DNA of 53,840 bases from CAZKFA01 sp964551925 (GCA_964551925.1 CAZKFA010000010.1:1-53840), one strand, 5' to 3'. Positions 26,794 to 35,957 are shown, counted from the stretch's first letter. Made by a program: numbers and translations. Notes: generated by a model not told the origin, from the letters alone.

Positions 26794-28020
26794 TTATAGA
26801 CTACGATTCGGATTAACAAGCACATTCGCCAACAAAAGTCCGCCAACTAAGGCAATAGCAATCATAAACATCTGAAAAGTAGTGTCTATACCAGCCAAGG
26901 TGTTTTTCTCAACTAAGAAAGATAGTCCACGAAAGCCAATACTACCCGGCACCAACATTATCAAACCTGGCATAAATATCATCGCAGCAGGCTGCCTAAT
27001 ATAACGGGCATAAATATTAGCAGCGAGCCCAACCATAAAACCACCAACAAAAGGACTCAACTCAGGCGACAAACTATACGCCGTATAATAACTAGAGAAA
27101 TAAGCTATAAGTCCAGCTAATAACATCCACGGGAATTGCCGAAGCTTCGCTCTAAACAAAATAGTAAACGCAAGCGAAGCACAAACCAAAGCTGGATAAA
27201 TAAAATATTCTGGCACTGATCTAGATATCGCATCAACAAAATTTATATCCTTGCAGACTAGTTTCATAATAGTAGTCCCCAAAGCCACTCCAAAACCGAG
27301 TTTCATAAATACGGTAATCGCTTGCATAAGACGAGCAGTACCAGAAGCTAAGTTCTCAGTAGCAAGTTCGGTCATTGAGATAGTCAAGCTTAAACCGGGT
27401 ACAAAAACAATCAGGCTCGCTAAAGTAACAAGCTCAACAGAGAATTGCGGGTAACAAACATAAAGGCAAGATGCTGAAAATGAAATCACAAAAGCCACCA
27501 AGAATTCAAAAAACCTTGAAGTCTGTGGATGAAAAGAAAGTTTGATTGCAAGCAAACCTGCTAACAAACTCAAGCTACTTGCAATAACTATTTCATTGAT
27601 ACCTGCCTTAAATAACACAGAGATAGCTGCTCCCGCAATCACATAAGCAAGCACTTCTGCCCAATTAGCATAAGAACCTGTCGAATGAATAATGCCCTCT
27701 AATTGAGTTACAGCCGTTTCTAAATCAACTTCATGATTAATTACTCTATCGCCAAGCTTATCAATCTCAAGCATCTTTTGTAAATCAATTCCACTAGGTT
27801 TGACCCTAATCAAACCTTGTTTCTGACCATCTTCTGTCTCAAAGCTTGCCATAATTACAGTAGGCGTTGCAAAAAACTGACTGCGCAAACCAAGCCCAGC
27901 GACAATATTAGTCATAGCCTGCTCCAAACCCTGTGCTGTAGCACCATAGCTATGCAAGGCAGCAGCAAATTTCATAATAAAATTTATCTTCTTCTGTAAA
28001 TCACCTATAGTATTTGTCAT
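26794..28020 (-). CDS. ThrE-family threonine/serine exporter-like membrane protein
   Basis: A 408-residue inner-membrane protein of the ThrE family (fused ThrE and ThrE_2 domains), which exports threonine/serine in Corynebacterium. The soluble N-terminal part (residues 1-115) starts with FIMKFAAALHSYGATAQGLEQAM, the typical first motif. About ten hydrophobic segments follow, including LIVFVPGLSLTISMTELATENLASGTARLMQA and the C-terminal PGLIMLVPGSIGFRGL repeat. ATG start, 26 bases from a divergent small gene. A near-perfect copy of the window palindrome lies in its coding sequence at 27072-27090. Confidence 0.88.
   Translation of the reverse strand: MTNTIGDLQKKINFIMKFAAALHSYGATAQGLEQAMTNIVAGLGLRSQFFATPTVIMASFETEDGQKQGLIRVKPSGIDLQKMLEIDKLGDRVINHEVDLETAVTQLEGIIHSTGSYANWAEVLAYVIAGAAISVLFKAGINEIVIASSLSLLAGLLAIKLSFHPQTSRFFEFLVAFVISFSASCLYVCYPQFSVELVTLASLIVFVPGLSLTISMTELATENLASGTARLMQAITVFMKLGFGVALGTTIMKLVCKDINFVDAISRSVPEYFIYPALVCASLAFTILFRAKLRQFPWMLLAGLIAYFSSYYTAYSLSPELSPFVGGFMVGLAANIYARYIRQPAAMIFMPGLIMLVPGSIGFRGLSFLVEKNTLAGIDTTFQMFMIAIALVGGLLLANVLVNPNRSL
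27072..27090. repeat. 19-bp palindrome, copy 2 (inside the ThrE-type gene)
   Basis: AACTATACG-C-CGTATAATA matches the window consensus at 18 of 19 positions (first base A instead of T). It is intragenic. Confidence 0.65.
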
Positions 28021-28046
28021 AGAAATAAAGCTACAATAAAATTACT

Positions 28047-28397
28047 TTGATCAGAAAGCTCTACAAACCAATTCTAGCACTAGCAAGTTTAGCTAATAGT
28101 GCTAATGCTACAGACGCTACTTGCTGTGAACATCCCGCGGCAGTTAGCATAGCAAGGAGCACTACTACTGCTCCTCTAGGCAAAACTCCGCGTCAAGACT
28201 ACGGACTCTTTGGGTATAAAGGTCAAGGACAAAGAAGCCTAGATCAACCAAGCAATGACTTCAACAAACCCGCTCAAAGACCAGCTTTGCCCAGCGAGCA
28301 GTTCTTACCGCACCGACAATATTTACACCAACCATATTTACATTGGTATGACTATCAAGATCGCAGACCACAGTTCTATTATGACTATAAGCGCTAA
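28047..28397 (+). CDS. Small secreted Tyr/Gln/Pro-rich protein
   Basis: No family recognised. The 116-residue product has a probable signal peptide (MIRKLYKPILALASLANSANA), a CC pair just after it, and a mature tail rich in Tyr, Gln, Pro and aromatic residues (LHQPYLHWYDYQDRRPQFYYDYKR). It needs a TTG start at 28047 and no strong ribosome-binding site is visible. Its TAA stop shares bases with the hemC TAG stop on the other strand. Confidence 0.5.
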   Translation: MIRKLYKPILALASLANSANATDATCCEHPAAVSIARSTTTAPLGKTPRQDYGLFGYKGQGQRSLDQPSNDFNKPAQRPALPSEQFLPHRQYLHQPYLHWYDYQDRRPQFYYDYKR

Positions 28398-29329
28398 GAT
28401 ACCCTTCTCACAGCCGCTAACAGCTCATTAGCACCTCTTGCAATTAGTTTTTGAGCAAGCTCTAAACCAAGAACTTCTGCTCTAGATAGTTCCCCTTGGA
28501 TCGATTCCTTAATAATGACAGCACCATCCAGACTAGCGACTAAACCTGTTAATTTTAGATGATTATTGGGTATAACCTGAGAATAGGCTGCTATCGGAAC
28601 CTGACAACCACCTTCAAGCGCCCGCAAAAAACTACGTTCTGCTTGTACCATCAGCTCTACAACTTTATCGTTCAAAGCTTTACGCAGAAAGGATCTTAGA
28701 GTATCATTACCAGAGTAAATTTCTATAGCTAGCGCTCCCTGGCCCACTGCCGGCAAACACTGCTCTGGATTGAGCTCTAGAGAAATCCGATTCTCTAAAC
28801 CAAGGCGCTTAACTCCAGCAGCTGCCAAAACCATAGCGTCAATTTTATTATTTGGGTCATCTAATTTATTAAAACGAGTTTGTAAATTACCGCGCATATC
28901 AACACAAGAAATATTCGGGTAGAGGTTTTTGATTTGGGCAACACGACGCAAGCTAGATGTAGCAAGTATTTGCACTTGATCCATAGAACTAATATGCGGC
29001 GCAAAACAAATGACATCACGACAATCCTCGCGCTCAGTAGTTACGGCGATCTCTAAACCTTCAGGCAAAACTGTTGGCAAATCTTTCATACTATGCACAG
29101 CTAAGTCAATATTACCGGCTAATAATTCTTGCTCTAACTCTTTAGTAAAGAGTCCCTTATCGCCAATCTTGGATAAAGCAGTGTCAAGCACTTTATCTCC
29201 TTGGGTTTTGATTTCAACGATCTCAATAATTAATTCTGGGTAGTGCTCTAAGAGCCGATCTCGTGTCCAATAACTTTGGATCAAGGCTAATTTACTAGCT
29301 CGACTGCCTATGGTAAGTTTTTTTATCAT
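28394..29329 (-). CDS. hemC: Porphobilinogen deaminase (hydroxymethylbilane synthase)
   Basis: HemC condenses four porphobilinogens into hydroxymethylbilane in haem synthesis. The 311-residue protein shows MIKKLTIGSRASKLALIQ, KGLFTKELEQELL, DLAVHSMKDLPT, ATSSLRRVAQIKNLYP, RGNLQTR and the cofactor cysteine loop ERSFLRALEGGCQVPIA. The ATG at 29329 was chosen because the conserved N terminus begins there and an AAGGG ribosome-binding site lies just upstream. The longer reading frame to 29407 would add a spurious extension and overlap the divergent gene. Confidence 0.95.
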   Translation of the reverse strand: MIKKLTIGSRASKLALIQSYWTRDRLLEHYPELIIEIVEIKTQGDKVLDTALSKIGDKGLFTKELEQELLAGNIDLAVHSMKDLPTVLPEGLEIAVTTEREDCRDVICFAPHISSMDQVQILATSSLRRVAQIKNLYPNISCVDMRGNLQTRFNKLDDPNNKIDAMVLAAAGVKRLGLENRISLELNPEQCLPAVGQGALAIEIYSGNDTLRSFLRKALNDKVVELMVQAERSFLRALEGGCQVPIAAYSQVIPNNHLKLTGLVASLDGAVIIKESIQGELSRAEVLGLELAQKLIARGANELLAAVRRVS

Positions 29330-29363
29330 CAAACCCTTGCAATTATAACTCAGGTAAGATAAG

Positions 29364-29900
29364 ATGAGGCTTATGGCTGCTACAATTGGGACTTTTTTAC
29401 AAAACACAACTGCACTTAGAGGCTTTAGAGCTCAATTACAAAATAATATCGCTGATCAACTAGATGGCCCTATCGTTGATAGATTGGATCAATGTATTCT
29501 TGCTCTTGGTCGCGAAGGCGAACAAAACCATGAGCTCGAAGCCAATAGAAAAAATTTAGTCGCCGAGATATCCTCAAAATTAGATCGCTCTGCCTTTCAA
29601 GCAGCATTAGAGGTTTTGTTGGGTTGGTTTAATGATCTCGCTTTATTGAAAAATGGCCTAGAGTTAAAAGACTCTTTAGCTATAGAACGTGATCACCACA
29701 GAGCAGAAAATTATAAAATCATACTGCGGAATCTAGCTGATTTTTTTAGTGCCTTTGAAGATCAAGCAAGAGACATAATAGAAACTGCTTGGAAAAAAGT
29801 TACCCACCATAATAATTTCTATGAACAGTTCCTTGACAAACAAGTGCCCGAAAGAATTAAAGAGATAGTATCCTTACAAGAAGCTCACCCAGAGAGGTAA
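29364..29900 (+). CDS. Uncharacterised helical protein
   Basis: No family recognised for this 178-residue protein. It is predicted soluble and mostly helical, with no signal peptide or cysteine motif. ATGs at 29364 and 29373 are both possible starts. It stands alone, divergent from hemC (34 bases) and abutting the end of pyrH with no intervening base. Confidence 0.6.
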   Translation: MRLMAATIGTFLQNTTALRGFRAQLQNNIADQLDGPIVDRLDQCILALGREGEQNHELEANRKNLVAEISSKLDRSAFQAALEVLLGWFNDLALLKNGLELKDSLAIERDHHRAENYKIILRNLADFFSAFEDQARDIIETAWKKVTHHNNFYEQFLDKQVPERIKEIVSLQEAHPER

Positions 29901-30772
29901 CTAACCAACCAAGGTCCCGACATCCAAGCCAGAGACTATGTCTCGAACAGCGCCAGGTCTAGCGAAATCAAATACTGCTATTGGAATTTGTTTATCACGG
30001 CAAAGCGCAATCGCAGCAGTATCAATAACTTGTAAATTCTTGCTGATCAATTCTTGATAACCAAGGCTATCGTATTTTTTGGCTTGATTATTTTTCTTAG
30101 GATCATCATCATAGACCCCGTCAACGCCATTCTTAGCCATCATCATAAGATCGCAATCCATCTCAGAAGCTCTAAGCGCAGCTGCTGTATCAGTAGTGAA
30201 AAATGGATTACCAGTTCCGCCACCAAAAATCACAACACGCCCCTTAGCAAGATGTCTTTGAGCACGACGTCTAATATAAGGTTCAGCGACAGAGTTCATA
30301 GTGATTGCAGTCTGTACCCTTGTGGCTATCCCTCGTTTCTCAAGAACTCCTTGTAAAATTAGGGCGTTCATAATAGTAGCGAGCATACCAACATAATCAG
30401 CAGCTGCTCTATCCATGCCCAGTTCAGTAGATTTCTGCAAGCCGCGGAAAATATTACCACCACCGACAACTACACAAACTTGAACCCCAAGGGCTTGAGC
30501 CAAAGCGATTTCATCAGCAATCCTATCTACCACTTCTGGTGCTACACCAGAACCGGCATCCCCCATCAGGGCTTCGCCNNNNNNNNNNNNNNNNNNNNNN
30601 NNNNNNNNNNNNNNNNNNNNNNNNNNNNNNNNNNNNNNNNNNNNNNNNNNNNNNNNNNNNNNNNNNNNNNNNNNNNNNTATCTACCACTTCTGGTGCTAC
30701 ACCAGAACCGGCATCCCCCATCAGGGCTTCGCCACTTAGTTTTAATAAAATTCGCTTAAATTTAACTTGCAA
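29901..30772 (-). CDS. pyrH: Uridylate kinase (UMP kinase), artificially split by a gap
   Basis: PyrH phosphorylates UMP to UDP. The N terminus (MQVKFKRILLKLSGEAL) lies at 30722-30772. The rest, from MGDAGSGVAPEVVD onward, continues below the gap with GGGNIFRG, DRAAADYVGMLAT, GGGTGNPFFTTDTAAALRA and KNGVDGVYDDDP. The 55 bases on each side of the N run are identical, so collapsing the duplicate gives one uninterrupted frame of 238 residues, the normal PyrH length. Its usual partners tsf and frr are not adjacent. Confidence 0.93.
30579..30678. other. Spurious assembly gap (100 N) inside pyrH
   Basis: The 100 N are flanked by perfect 55-base direct copies at 30524-30578 and 30679-30733. This is the pattern of two contigs sharing a terminal k-mer overlap that were scaffolded with Ns instead of merged. 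The true sequence probably has no insertion here. Confidence 0.92.
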
Positions 30773-30795
30773 TCTTTTAAATTATAACCCTGAAA

Positions 30796-30823
30796 TTGCA
30801 TTTTTCGCTTAATCCATTATAAT
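30796..30823 (+). promoter_or_regulatory. Promoter of the RRM-protein gene
   Basis: A perfect -10 hexamer TATAAT (30818-30823) is preceded by a weak -35 TTGCAT (30796-30801) with a 16-base spacer. Transcription would begin near 30830, giving a leader of about 50 bases. Confidence 0.55.
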
Positions 30824-30832
30824 ATTTGCAGT

Positions 30833-30863
30833 GGATAAATCTGAGTTGTTATCCGGTTTATCC
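30833..30863 (+). promoter_or_regulatory. Two mutually exclusive hairpins in the RRM-gene leader
   Basis: GGATAA(A) at 30833-30839 can pair either with TTATCC at 30849-30854 or with TTTATCC at 30857-30863. The second form ends four bases before the AAAGGAG ribosome-binding site (30867-30873). Alternative pairing next to the Shine-Dalgarno could make translation temperature-sensitive, but no experiment supports this. Confidence 0.4.
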
Positions 30864-30879
30864 CGTAAAGGAGAAAATA

Positions 30880-31143
30880 ATGTCTGAAAAAAATAACAAA
30901 CTCTACTTCGGTAACCTAAGCTACTCTGTCACTACTCAAGAACTAGAAGAATTATTAAGTGAGTGGAATGTTACTGAATGTCGCGTTATCGAAGGCAAAG
31001 GTTTCGGTTTTGTAACTTTTGGTTCTGATGACGATGCCAACAATGCGAAAGAAGCATTAAATGGGCAAGACTTCAAAGGTAGAAATTTGAGAATCGATTT
31101 TGCTAGAGAAAGCAAACCAAGAACAGCACGTCCACGTTACTAA
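30880..31143 (+). CDS. Single-RRM RNA-binding protein
   Basis: A small RNA-binding protein of the type abundant in Cyanobacteria (Rbp) and some Proteobacteria. The 87 residues are essentially one RRM: RNP2 LYFGNLSY near the start and RNP1 KGFGFVTF in the middle, then ANNAKEALNGQDFKGRNLRIDFA and a short basic tail. The ATG at 30880 has the strong ribosome-binding site AAAGGAG seven bases upstream; the longer frame from 30826 runs through the leader and is rejected. Cyanobacterial homologues are often cold-induced. Confidence 0.92.
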   Translation: MSEKNNKLYFGNLSYSVTTQELEELLSEWNVTECRVIEGKGFGFVTFGSDDDANNAKEALNGQDFKGRNLRIDFARESKPRTARPRY

Positions 31144-31153
31144 GCTGGCGTCT

Positions 31154-32515
31154 CTATATCTGATTTTTGAACTTAGTAATATTTGATTGAAACAATAGCT
31201 CTACAACTCCAACAGGGCCTGATCTTTGCTTGGCTATAATCAGCTCAGCGACTCCAGGCTTCTCTGTGGTCTCGGGGTTATAGTAATCATCACGATAAAT
31301 AAACATAACGATATCTGAATCCTGCTCAATAGAACCGCTTTCTCTTAAGTCAGAAAGCATTGGTCTTTTGTCCTGGCGAGATTCAACCGCTCTTGATAAC
31401 TGAGATAGAGCAAGAACTGGTACGCCTAATTCACGCGCTAACAATTTCAAACCTCGAGAAATTTCTGAAATTTGATTGATACGGGTGTCGTTTGTTTTGC
31501 CACCATCAAGTAATTGTAAATAGTCGACTACTACTAATCCTAATTTGCCAGAGCATTGTGCTTGTAAACGACGGCATTTGCCGCGAAGCTCCATGACTGT
31601 AACTCCAGCAGAATCATCTATAAAAATTGGTGCTTCACCAAGATCACTCATCGCAAGCCCTAAGCGAGTCCAATCATCTTGCTGTAGATGCCCTGATCTC
31701 ACTCTAGAGCTATCTACTTCTGCTCTTGAACAAAGCAAACGCTGCACTAATTGTTCTTTAGACATCTCAAGACTGAATATTGCTACTGGTGTTTTATTTG
31801 CCATCGCAACGTTCTCAGCAATATTAAGAGCCAGCGACGTCTTACCCATCGCAGGTCTAGCTGCCAAAATTATCAGATCACTTTTTTGCAGACCTGAGGT
31901 TAAAGCATTAAGCCCATAATAACCACTATCAACCCCCGAAAGCTGTCCCTTATTGGCTTCTCTCTCTTCTAATATATTCCAGCTACGCTGAACTAGATCA
32001 CCAATATGTATCAAATGATCTTTGGATTTGGTTTGAGAAAGTGCAAAAATTAACTGTTCCGCTTTATCCACCAAACTATTAAGATCTTGATCTGATTGAT
32101 AACCAAGATCGACGATTTGATTACCCGCGTGAATCATATTACGCAATAAAGATTTCTCTTTGATGATTTTGGCATAATGCACAGCATTCGCCGCAACAGG
32201 AGCGTGATCAGCGAGTGTTGATAAATAAGTTCTGCCACCAATTTCATCAAGCACGCCTTGATCCTTGAGATCTTGAGATGCTGTTAATAAATCGATGTTC
32301 TCGCTTTTCGCGTTTAGTTTAATAAAAGTTTCAAAAATTAACTGGTGGCTTTTTTTATAAAAGAAATCCGGCGCATCGACATGTTCTAGAATACGATAAA
32401 AAGCCTCTGAGTCTAATAAAACCGCGCCCAATACCGCCTGCTCGGCCTCAATACTATGAGGTGACAAGGTATCATTATATTTAACTTTGTTAAAACTCTC
32501 TTTAGTACTGCTCAA
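31154..32515 (-). CDS. dnaB: Replicative DNA helicase DnaB
   Basis: The hexameric replication-fork helicase. The 453-residue protein has the N-terminal domain (LSPHSIEAEQAVLGAVLLDSEAF), a linker, and the RecA-like domain with Walker A AARPAMGKTSLAL, IFSLEMSKEQLVQRLL, Walker B LVVVDYLQLL, and motifs LKLLARELGVPVLALSQLSRAVE and DLRESGSIEQDSDIVMF. No intein is present. ATG start, divergent from prfA across 82 bases. Confidence 0.96.
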   Translation of the reverse strand: MSSTKESFNKVKYNDTLSPHSIEAEQAVLGAVLLDSEAFYRILEHVDAPDFFYKKSHQLIFETFIKLNAKSENIDLLTASQDLKDQGVLDEIGGRTYLSTLADHAPVAANAVHYAKIIKEKSLLRNMIHAGNQIVDLGYQSDQDLNSLVDKAEQLIFALSQTKSKDHLIHIGDLVQRSWNILEEREANKGQLSGVDSGYYGLNALTSGLQKSDLIILAARPAMGKTSLALNIAENVAMANKTPVAIFSLEMSKEQLVQRLLCSRAEVDSSRVRSGHLQQDDWTRLGLAMSDLGEAPIFIDDSAGVTVMELRGKCRRLQAQCSGKLGLVVVDYLQLLDGGKTNDTRINQISEISRGLKLLARELGVPVLALSQLSRAVESRQDKRPMLSDLRESGSIEQDSDIVMFIYRDDYYNPETTEKPGVAELIIAKQRSGPVGVVELLFQSNITKFKNQI

Positions 32516-32597
32516 TTATTAGCTCCTTAGCTTACATTATAGCTTGTTAAGACATTTAAGGACATCCGCATCAAATTAGACCTATAATGATATTTGC

Positions 32598-33689
32598 GTG
32601 ATTAGTAAGACTTTATATGACAAACTCGAGGAAGTGGAGCAGAGTTATCTGGCCCTACAAAAAAAACTCGCCGATCCGCAAATTTTCCAAAATCAAAATG
32701 AGTTCAAAACTCTAACCCGTAATCTCAAAAAATTAGAAAGAACTGTAGAGAAATTTAATAGCTACAAAAAATTTATCAAGCAAGAACTTGAGGCTAAAGA
32801 AATTCTCAAAACCGAAACTGATCCAGAGATCAAAGAGATGGCTCAAGCAGAGATCAATGAAGTTACAGATATTCTTCCAAAATTATCAGAGGAGCTTAAA
32901 TTACTGCTATTACCAAAAGACCCAAATGATGACAAGGACATCATCATAGAGATTAGAGCAGGAGCTGGTGGAGACGAGGCTGCAATTTTTGTTGGTGATC
33001 TATACCGGATGTATCTTAAATACTGTGATCAAGTGGGCTGGCAATACAAACTAATTGACTGCAATGATTCAGAGCATGGTGGTTTCAAAGAGATTGTTTT
33101 TGAAATAGCTGGTGAAGAAGTTTATAGTAAATTAAAGTATGAGTCTGGTGTGCATAGGGTACAAAGAGTTCCAGCAACAGAGTCTCAAGGCAGAGTACAC
33201 ACAAGTACTGTTACAGTTGCTGTGCTTTGTGAAGTTGATGACGTAGAAATAGAAATCAAACCAGAAGATGTCGTACTGACAACCTGTAGAGCTGGTGGCG
33301 CCGGCGGACAAAACGTCAACAAGGTAGAAACCGCTGTCAGACTGGAACATAAACCAACTGGCTTAGTCGTACAGTGTAGAGAAGAGCGCTCTCAATTACA
33401 AAACAGAGAGAAGGCTTTTAAAATGCTCAAAGCCAAACTATATGAGCTTGGTAGACAGAAAGCTGAAGATGAACAGAGAGCAGCTCGCAAAAACCAAGTC
33501 GGCACCGGCGGTAGAGAAGAAAAAATCAGAACCTATAATTATAAAGATGATAGAGTAACTGATCATAGAATTAACGAGAATTTCTCTTTGCGTAAAATTA
33601 TAGAAGGGGATATGGGTAACTTATTTAATGCTTGTGTCAGCTATGACCAGCGCATGAAACTAGAGGAACTCGCTAGCCAAAGTCTTTGA
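32598..33689 (+). CDS. prfA: Peptide chain release factor 1
   Basis: RF1 terminates translation at UAA and UAG. The 363-residue protein carries the catalytic GGQ motif (RAGGAGGQNVNKVETAVRL) and the RF1-type tripeptide region VQRVPATESQGRVHTS, which separates it from RF2. It starts with GTG at 32598. A small cysteine-motif gene begins one base after its stop. prmC, the GGQ methyltransferase often downstream, is not adjacent. Confidence 0.96.
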   Translation: MISKTLYDKLEEVEQSYLALQKKLADPQIFQNQNEFKTLTRNLKKLERTVEKFNSYKKFIKQELEAKEILKTETDPEIKEMAQAEINEVTDILPKLSEELKLLLLPKDPNDDKDIIIEIRAGAGGDEAAIFVGDLYRMYLKYCDQVGWQYKLIDCNDSEHGGFKEIVFEIAGEEVYSKLKYESGVHRVQRVPATESQGRVHTSTVTVAVLCEVDDVEIEIKPEDVVLTTCRAGGAGGQNVNKVETAVRLEHKPTGLVVQCREERSQLQNREKAFKMLKAKLYELGRQKAEDEQRAARKNQVGTGGREEKIRTYNYKDDRVTDHRINENFSLRKIIEGDMGNLFNACVSYDQRMKLEELASQSL

Positions 33690-33690
33690 T

Positions 33691-33924
33691 ATGAGTAAAG
33701 AAGCTGATAAAAAAAATACTCAAGCTGATCTTTCAAACCAATTTGAACAAGAATTAGATGATTTTTTCAAAGAGCGCGCGCATTTCAGAGCGCCTCATAT
33801 TAGTGATAAACCAAAAGCTAACTCCGCTAAACATCGCTGTGATGACGACTTACCACTAGCTAATATGTCTGGTTGCTGTATGACTGGCTGCCACGATTGT
33901 CCCTGGGGTTATACTCTACCTTAG
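33691..33924 (+). CDS. Small CC-x2-GC-x2-C protein downstream of prfA
   Basis: A 77-residue protein with a charged N-terminal 50 residues and a C-terminal cysteine knuckle SGCCMTGCHDCPWGYTLP. CCxxGCxxC(P/V)W/YG is the pattern of the oxidoreductase-like/DUF5522 small domains, presumably a metal or iron-sulfur site. The ATG lies one base after the prfA stop, so it is coupled to release factor 1. No function is known to me. Confidence 0.72.
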   Translation: MSKEADKKNTQADLSNQFEQELDDFFKERAHFRAPHISDKPKANSAKHRCDDDLPLANMSGCCMTGCHDCPWGYTLP

Positions 33925-33926
33925 CT

Positions 33927-33945
33927 TACTGTACACTGTATAGTA
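33927..33945. repeat. 19-bp palindrome, copy 3 (between convergent genes)
   Basis: TACTGTACA-C-TGTATAGTA: one arm mismatch from the consensus. It occupies most of the 29-base space between the prfA-linked gene and the 667-residue gene, which converge. There is no loop, so it is unlikely to be an ordinary terminator hairpin. Confidence 0.65.
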
Positions 33946-33953
33946 AAGTTGGT

Positions 33954-35957
33954 TTAATCTGGAATAATAATTCTATTTTGAGGCATAACAATCTTAGTGG
34001 GTCTCTGATTACAAACCAAAAACATTCGAGAAGGATCATCTTTAAGAGACCGTGTCTCTAATTGTTGTGCTGGTTTCCAACCATGCCCAGCAGCCAAAAA
34101 AGTCTTACGCAACCAAGACGCCAAGCCCTTTTCAGAGATGCCCTGATTAGGAAAAACATATTTCTTTTGTGGTACGGCGGCATCAAAATCAACAACAACT
34201 AATCGCAGTTGATTTTTCTTTTCTATATCTAAAGTAATTAAATCCGTCAGATATCGAATATACTCTGGTGCTATCTTTGTTGGATTCTCCAAACCAGCTT
34301 TTAACTCAGTTAGAGTCTTTAGAACTCGCTTATAACCAGGCGCTAAGTCCTGTCTTGGAATAAGAGCTTGCATCGCAACCACTTGCTCTAAAGCTTCCTT
34401 ATACTTGGATTGCGCAAACATTTCACTGATAGAACCTGCTCTGCCTTGTAGATCAACATCCCTAATATCTTCATATAAAGCATTTAGTTTACGCTTAGTG
34501 CCTGCTGAGATCCTAGAGATATCTTGCAGCCTTGCTTTCAAAGCTGTAGTTGCATCAAGTAGTTGTTTAGCAGCAATTTGATATTGTTTAGCTGCTTCAA
34601 CTGAATCTTCTTTCTGCGCCTGATAGCCAAGTTCAACAATAGCTATTATTCCATTCAGATATTTAGCGGCAAACTGTTTAGGGTATACATTGCCAGCCCT
34701 TGTCCAGTCAAGTAACATAGCGAGCTCCTCTGTAAGCATGGTTTTGTTTACCTTAGACAATGATCCTCTTCCCGCTGCCATCTCAAGTAATAGAACCAAA
34801 TCTTCTAGATGAGCTGATGTTTTTGCAATAGTAACGTAATCTTCGTAATTACCTTCAAGTACATGAACTCTACTGCGCAAGCCCGCCTGAGCATCTTTGG
34901 CAAAATGGATATCTTTATGGATCGGGAAGCTACGCCTCTCTGGAATCATGGCTTGGATTGCTGTCACTTGCCTTGTAAACTCCTCTATTTCTGCAGGCTC
35001 AGGCGACTTGGCACGAGAGGCAATATACAAGTCCAGAGCTTCTAAGGGTCCGCCAACCTCAGTCCCCAAGGGATAGAGCGGAATTAATTCTTGTAATTTT
35101 TCTCTGGCATCTTCTAGTTTACCTTGCTTGAAATCTCTATTAATCGCAGCCAATCTAGCATAAGGTTTAATCCAAACTTGCTGACGAATTGTTGTAACTC
35201 CTCCTGTTACAGAAATATCAAGATTAGCTAGACTGGTGTTCCAAATAGTTTGTCCAAGAAAATCTATTGTTGCTATTTCTCTAATCTTGCTAGTAGCATC
35301 TACTCTATTTTTGCGCCAATTAAGCTCCCTAATTAAGAGATCGCCAACCTTACTAGCATTATCAAGGCACCGCAAGGCTGTCATAGAGCTAAAAATACGA
35401 TTACTAGACTTTGTAACATTTAATTTAGCAAGGCGAATCTGTGACTTCATTAGATACTTATAAGCATTAATTGCTCTAAGATTTAGTTCGGCCCGCTCTT
35501 GATTATGCTCCTTGCCAGATCCAAGTTCACGAAAACGCTTAACAACAGTTTTAAGTTCTTCTCTAATAAAATCATTTTGTGCTCTCAGTTCATCATCAGA
35601 GCGGTTCTCTTGCCAATTAACATTAATACTGTGATCCAAGGCTTCGAGTCTTGATTGAACATAGGCACTAGGCGTATCAGCAGTAGTCCTTAAAGTTGCA
35701 ATATAGTGATTAATATCCGCTTGTATTTCACTAATTGTTAACTGCCACCCTATAACTTCATTCTGCTCTGCTCTAGGATCTTCTCTATCTGGTTTAGTCC
35801 TATATCTTTTTTGATCAAGGCTCGGAGCATCAATAGCAGCTAAGACCTGACCAATTGGAGAATTAGCGACTATTGATTTTTTTAGTAAAGCAGTAGCGGC
35901 CGTTGCTCCTTGCTGCAAGGTTCGTGCTACTTCAGATATAGAGGCAAGAGGCTTCAT
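33954..35957 (-). CDS. Large helical protein of unknown function
   Basis: Not recognised. The 667 residues are predicted almost entirely alpha-helical and soluble, without signal peptide or membrane segment. Related stretches recur (FTRQVTAIQAMIPERRSF; ALEQVVAMQALIPRQDL; REKLQELIPLYPL), suggesting a TPR-like solenoid made of degenerate ~35-residue units. A short mixed C-terminal domain (LRLVVVDFDAAVPQKKYVFP ... RMFLVCNQRPTKIVMP) follows from about residue 580. It lies 84 bases downstream of the repeat/nuclease gene in the same direction, so the two may form a unit. Confidence 0.7.
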   Translation of the reverse strand: MKPLASISEVARTLQQGATAATALLKKSIVANSPIGQVLAAIDAPSLDQKRYRTKPDREDPRAEQNEVIGWQLTISEIQADINHYIATLRTTADTPSAYVQSRLEALDHSINVNWQENRSDDELRAQNDFIREELKTVVKRFRELGSGKEHNQERAELNLRAINAYKYLMKSQIRLAKLNVTKSSNRIFSSMTALRCLDNASKVGDLLIRELNWRKNRVDATSKIREIATIDFLGQTIWNTSLANLDISVTGGVTTIRQQVWIKPYARLAAINRDFKQGKLEDAREKLQELIPLYPLGTEVGGPLEALDLYIASRAKSPEPAEIEEFTRQVTAIQAMIPERRSFPIHKDIHFAKDAQAGLRSRVHVLEGNYEDYVTIAKTSAHLEDLVLLLEMAAGRGSLSKVNKTMLTEELAMLLDWTRAGNVYPKQFAAKYLNGIIAIVELGYQAQKEDSVEAAKQYQIAAKQLLDATTALKARLQDISRISAGTKRKLNALYEDIRDVDLQGRAGSISEMFAQSKYKEALEQVVAMQALIPRQDLAPGYKRVLKTLTELKAGLENPTKIAPEYIRYLTDLITLDIEKKNQLRLVVVDFDAAVPQKKYVFPNQGISEKGLASWLRKTFLAAGHGWKPAQQLETRSLKDDPSRMFLVCNQRPTKIVMPQNRIIIPD

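Noticed and set aside
29330..29407. N-terminal extension of HemC as a membrane anchor
   Set aside because: The conserved start and a ribosome-binding site are at 29329, and the extension would overlap the divergent gene.
30524..30733. A direct repeat or insertion inside pyrH
   Set aside because: The 55-base copies flank only Ns and encode the same residues; collapsing them restores a normal protein.
30826..30879. 18-residue extension of the RRM protein
   Set aside because: It covers the leader between the promoter and a strong AAAGGAG site placed for the ATG at 30880.
33927..33945. Intrinsic terminator between convergent genes
   Set aside because: The palindrome has a one-base centre and cannot form a hairpin without opening several pairs, is AT-rich and lacks a T run; it matches the dispersed palindrome instead.
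3214..33958. A 15-base match (TAAAGTTGGTTTAAT) at 3214-3228 and 33944-33958
   Set aside because: AT-rich, only two copies and no shared context; best treated as chance, although one copy adjoins palindrome copy 3.
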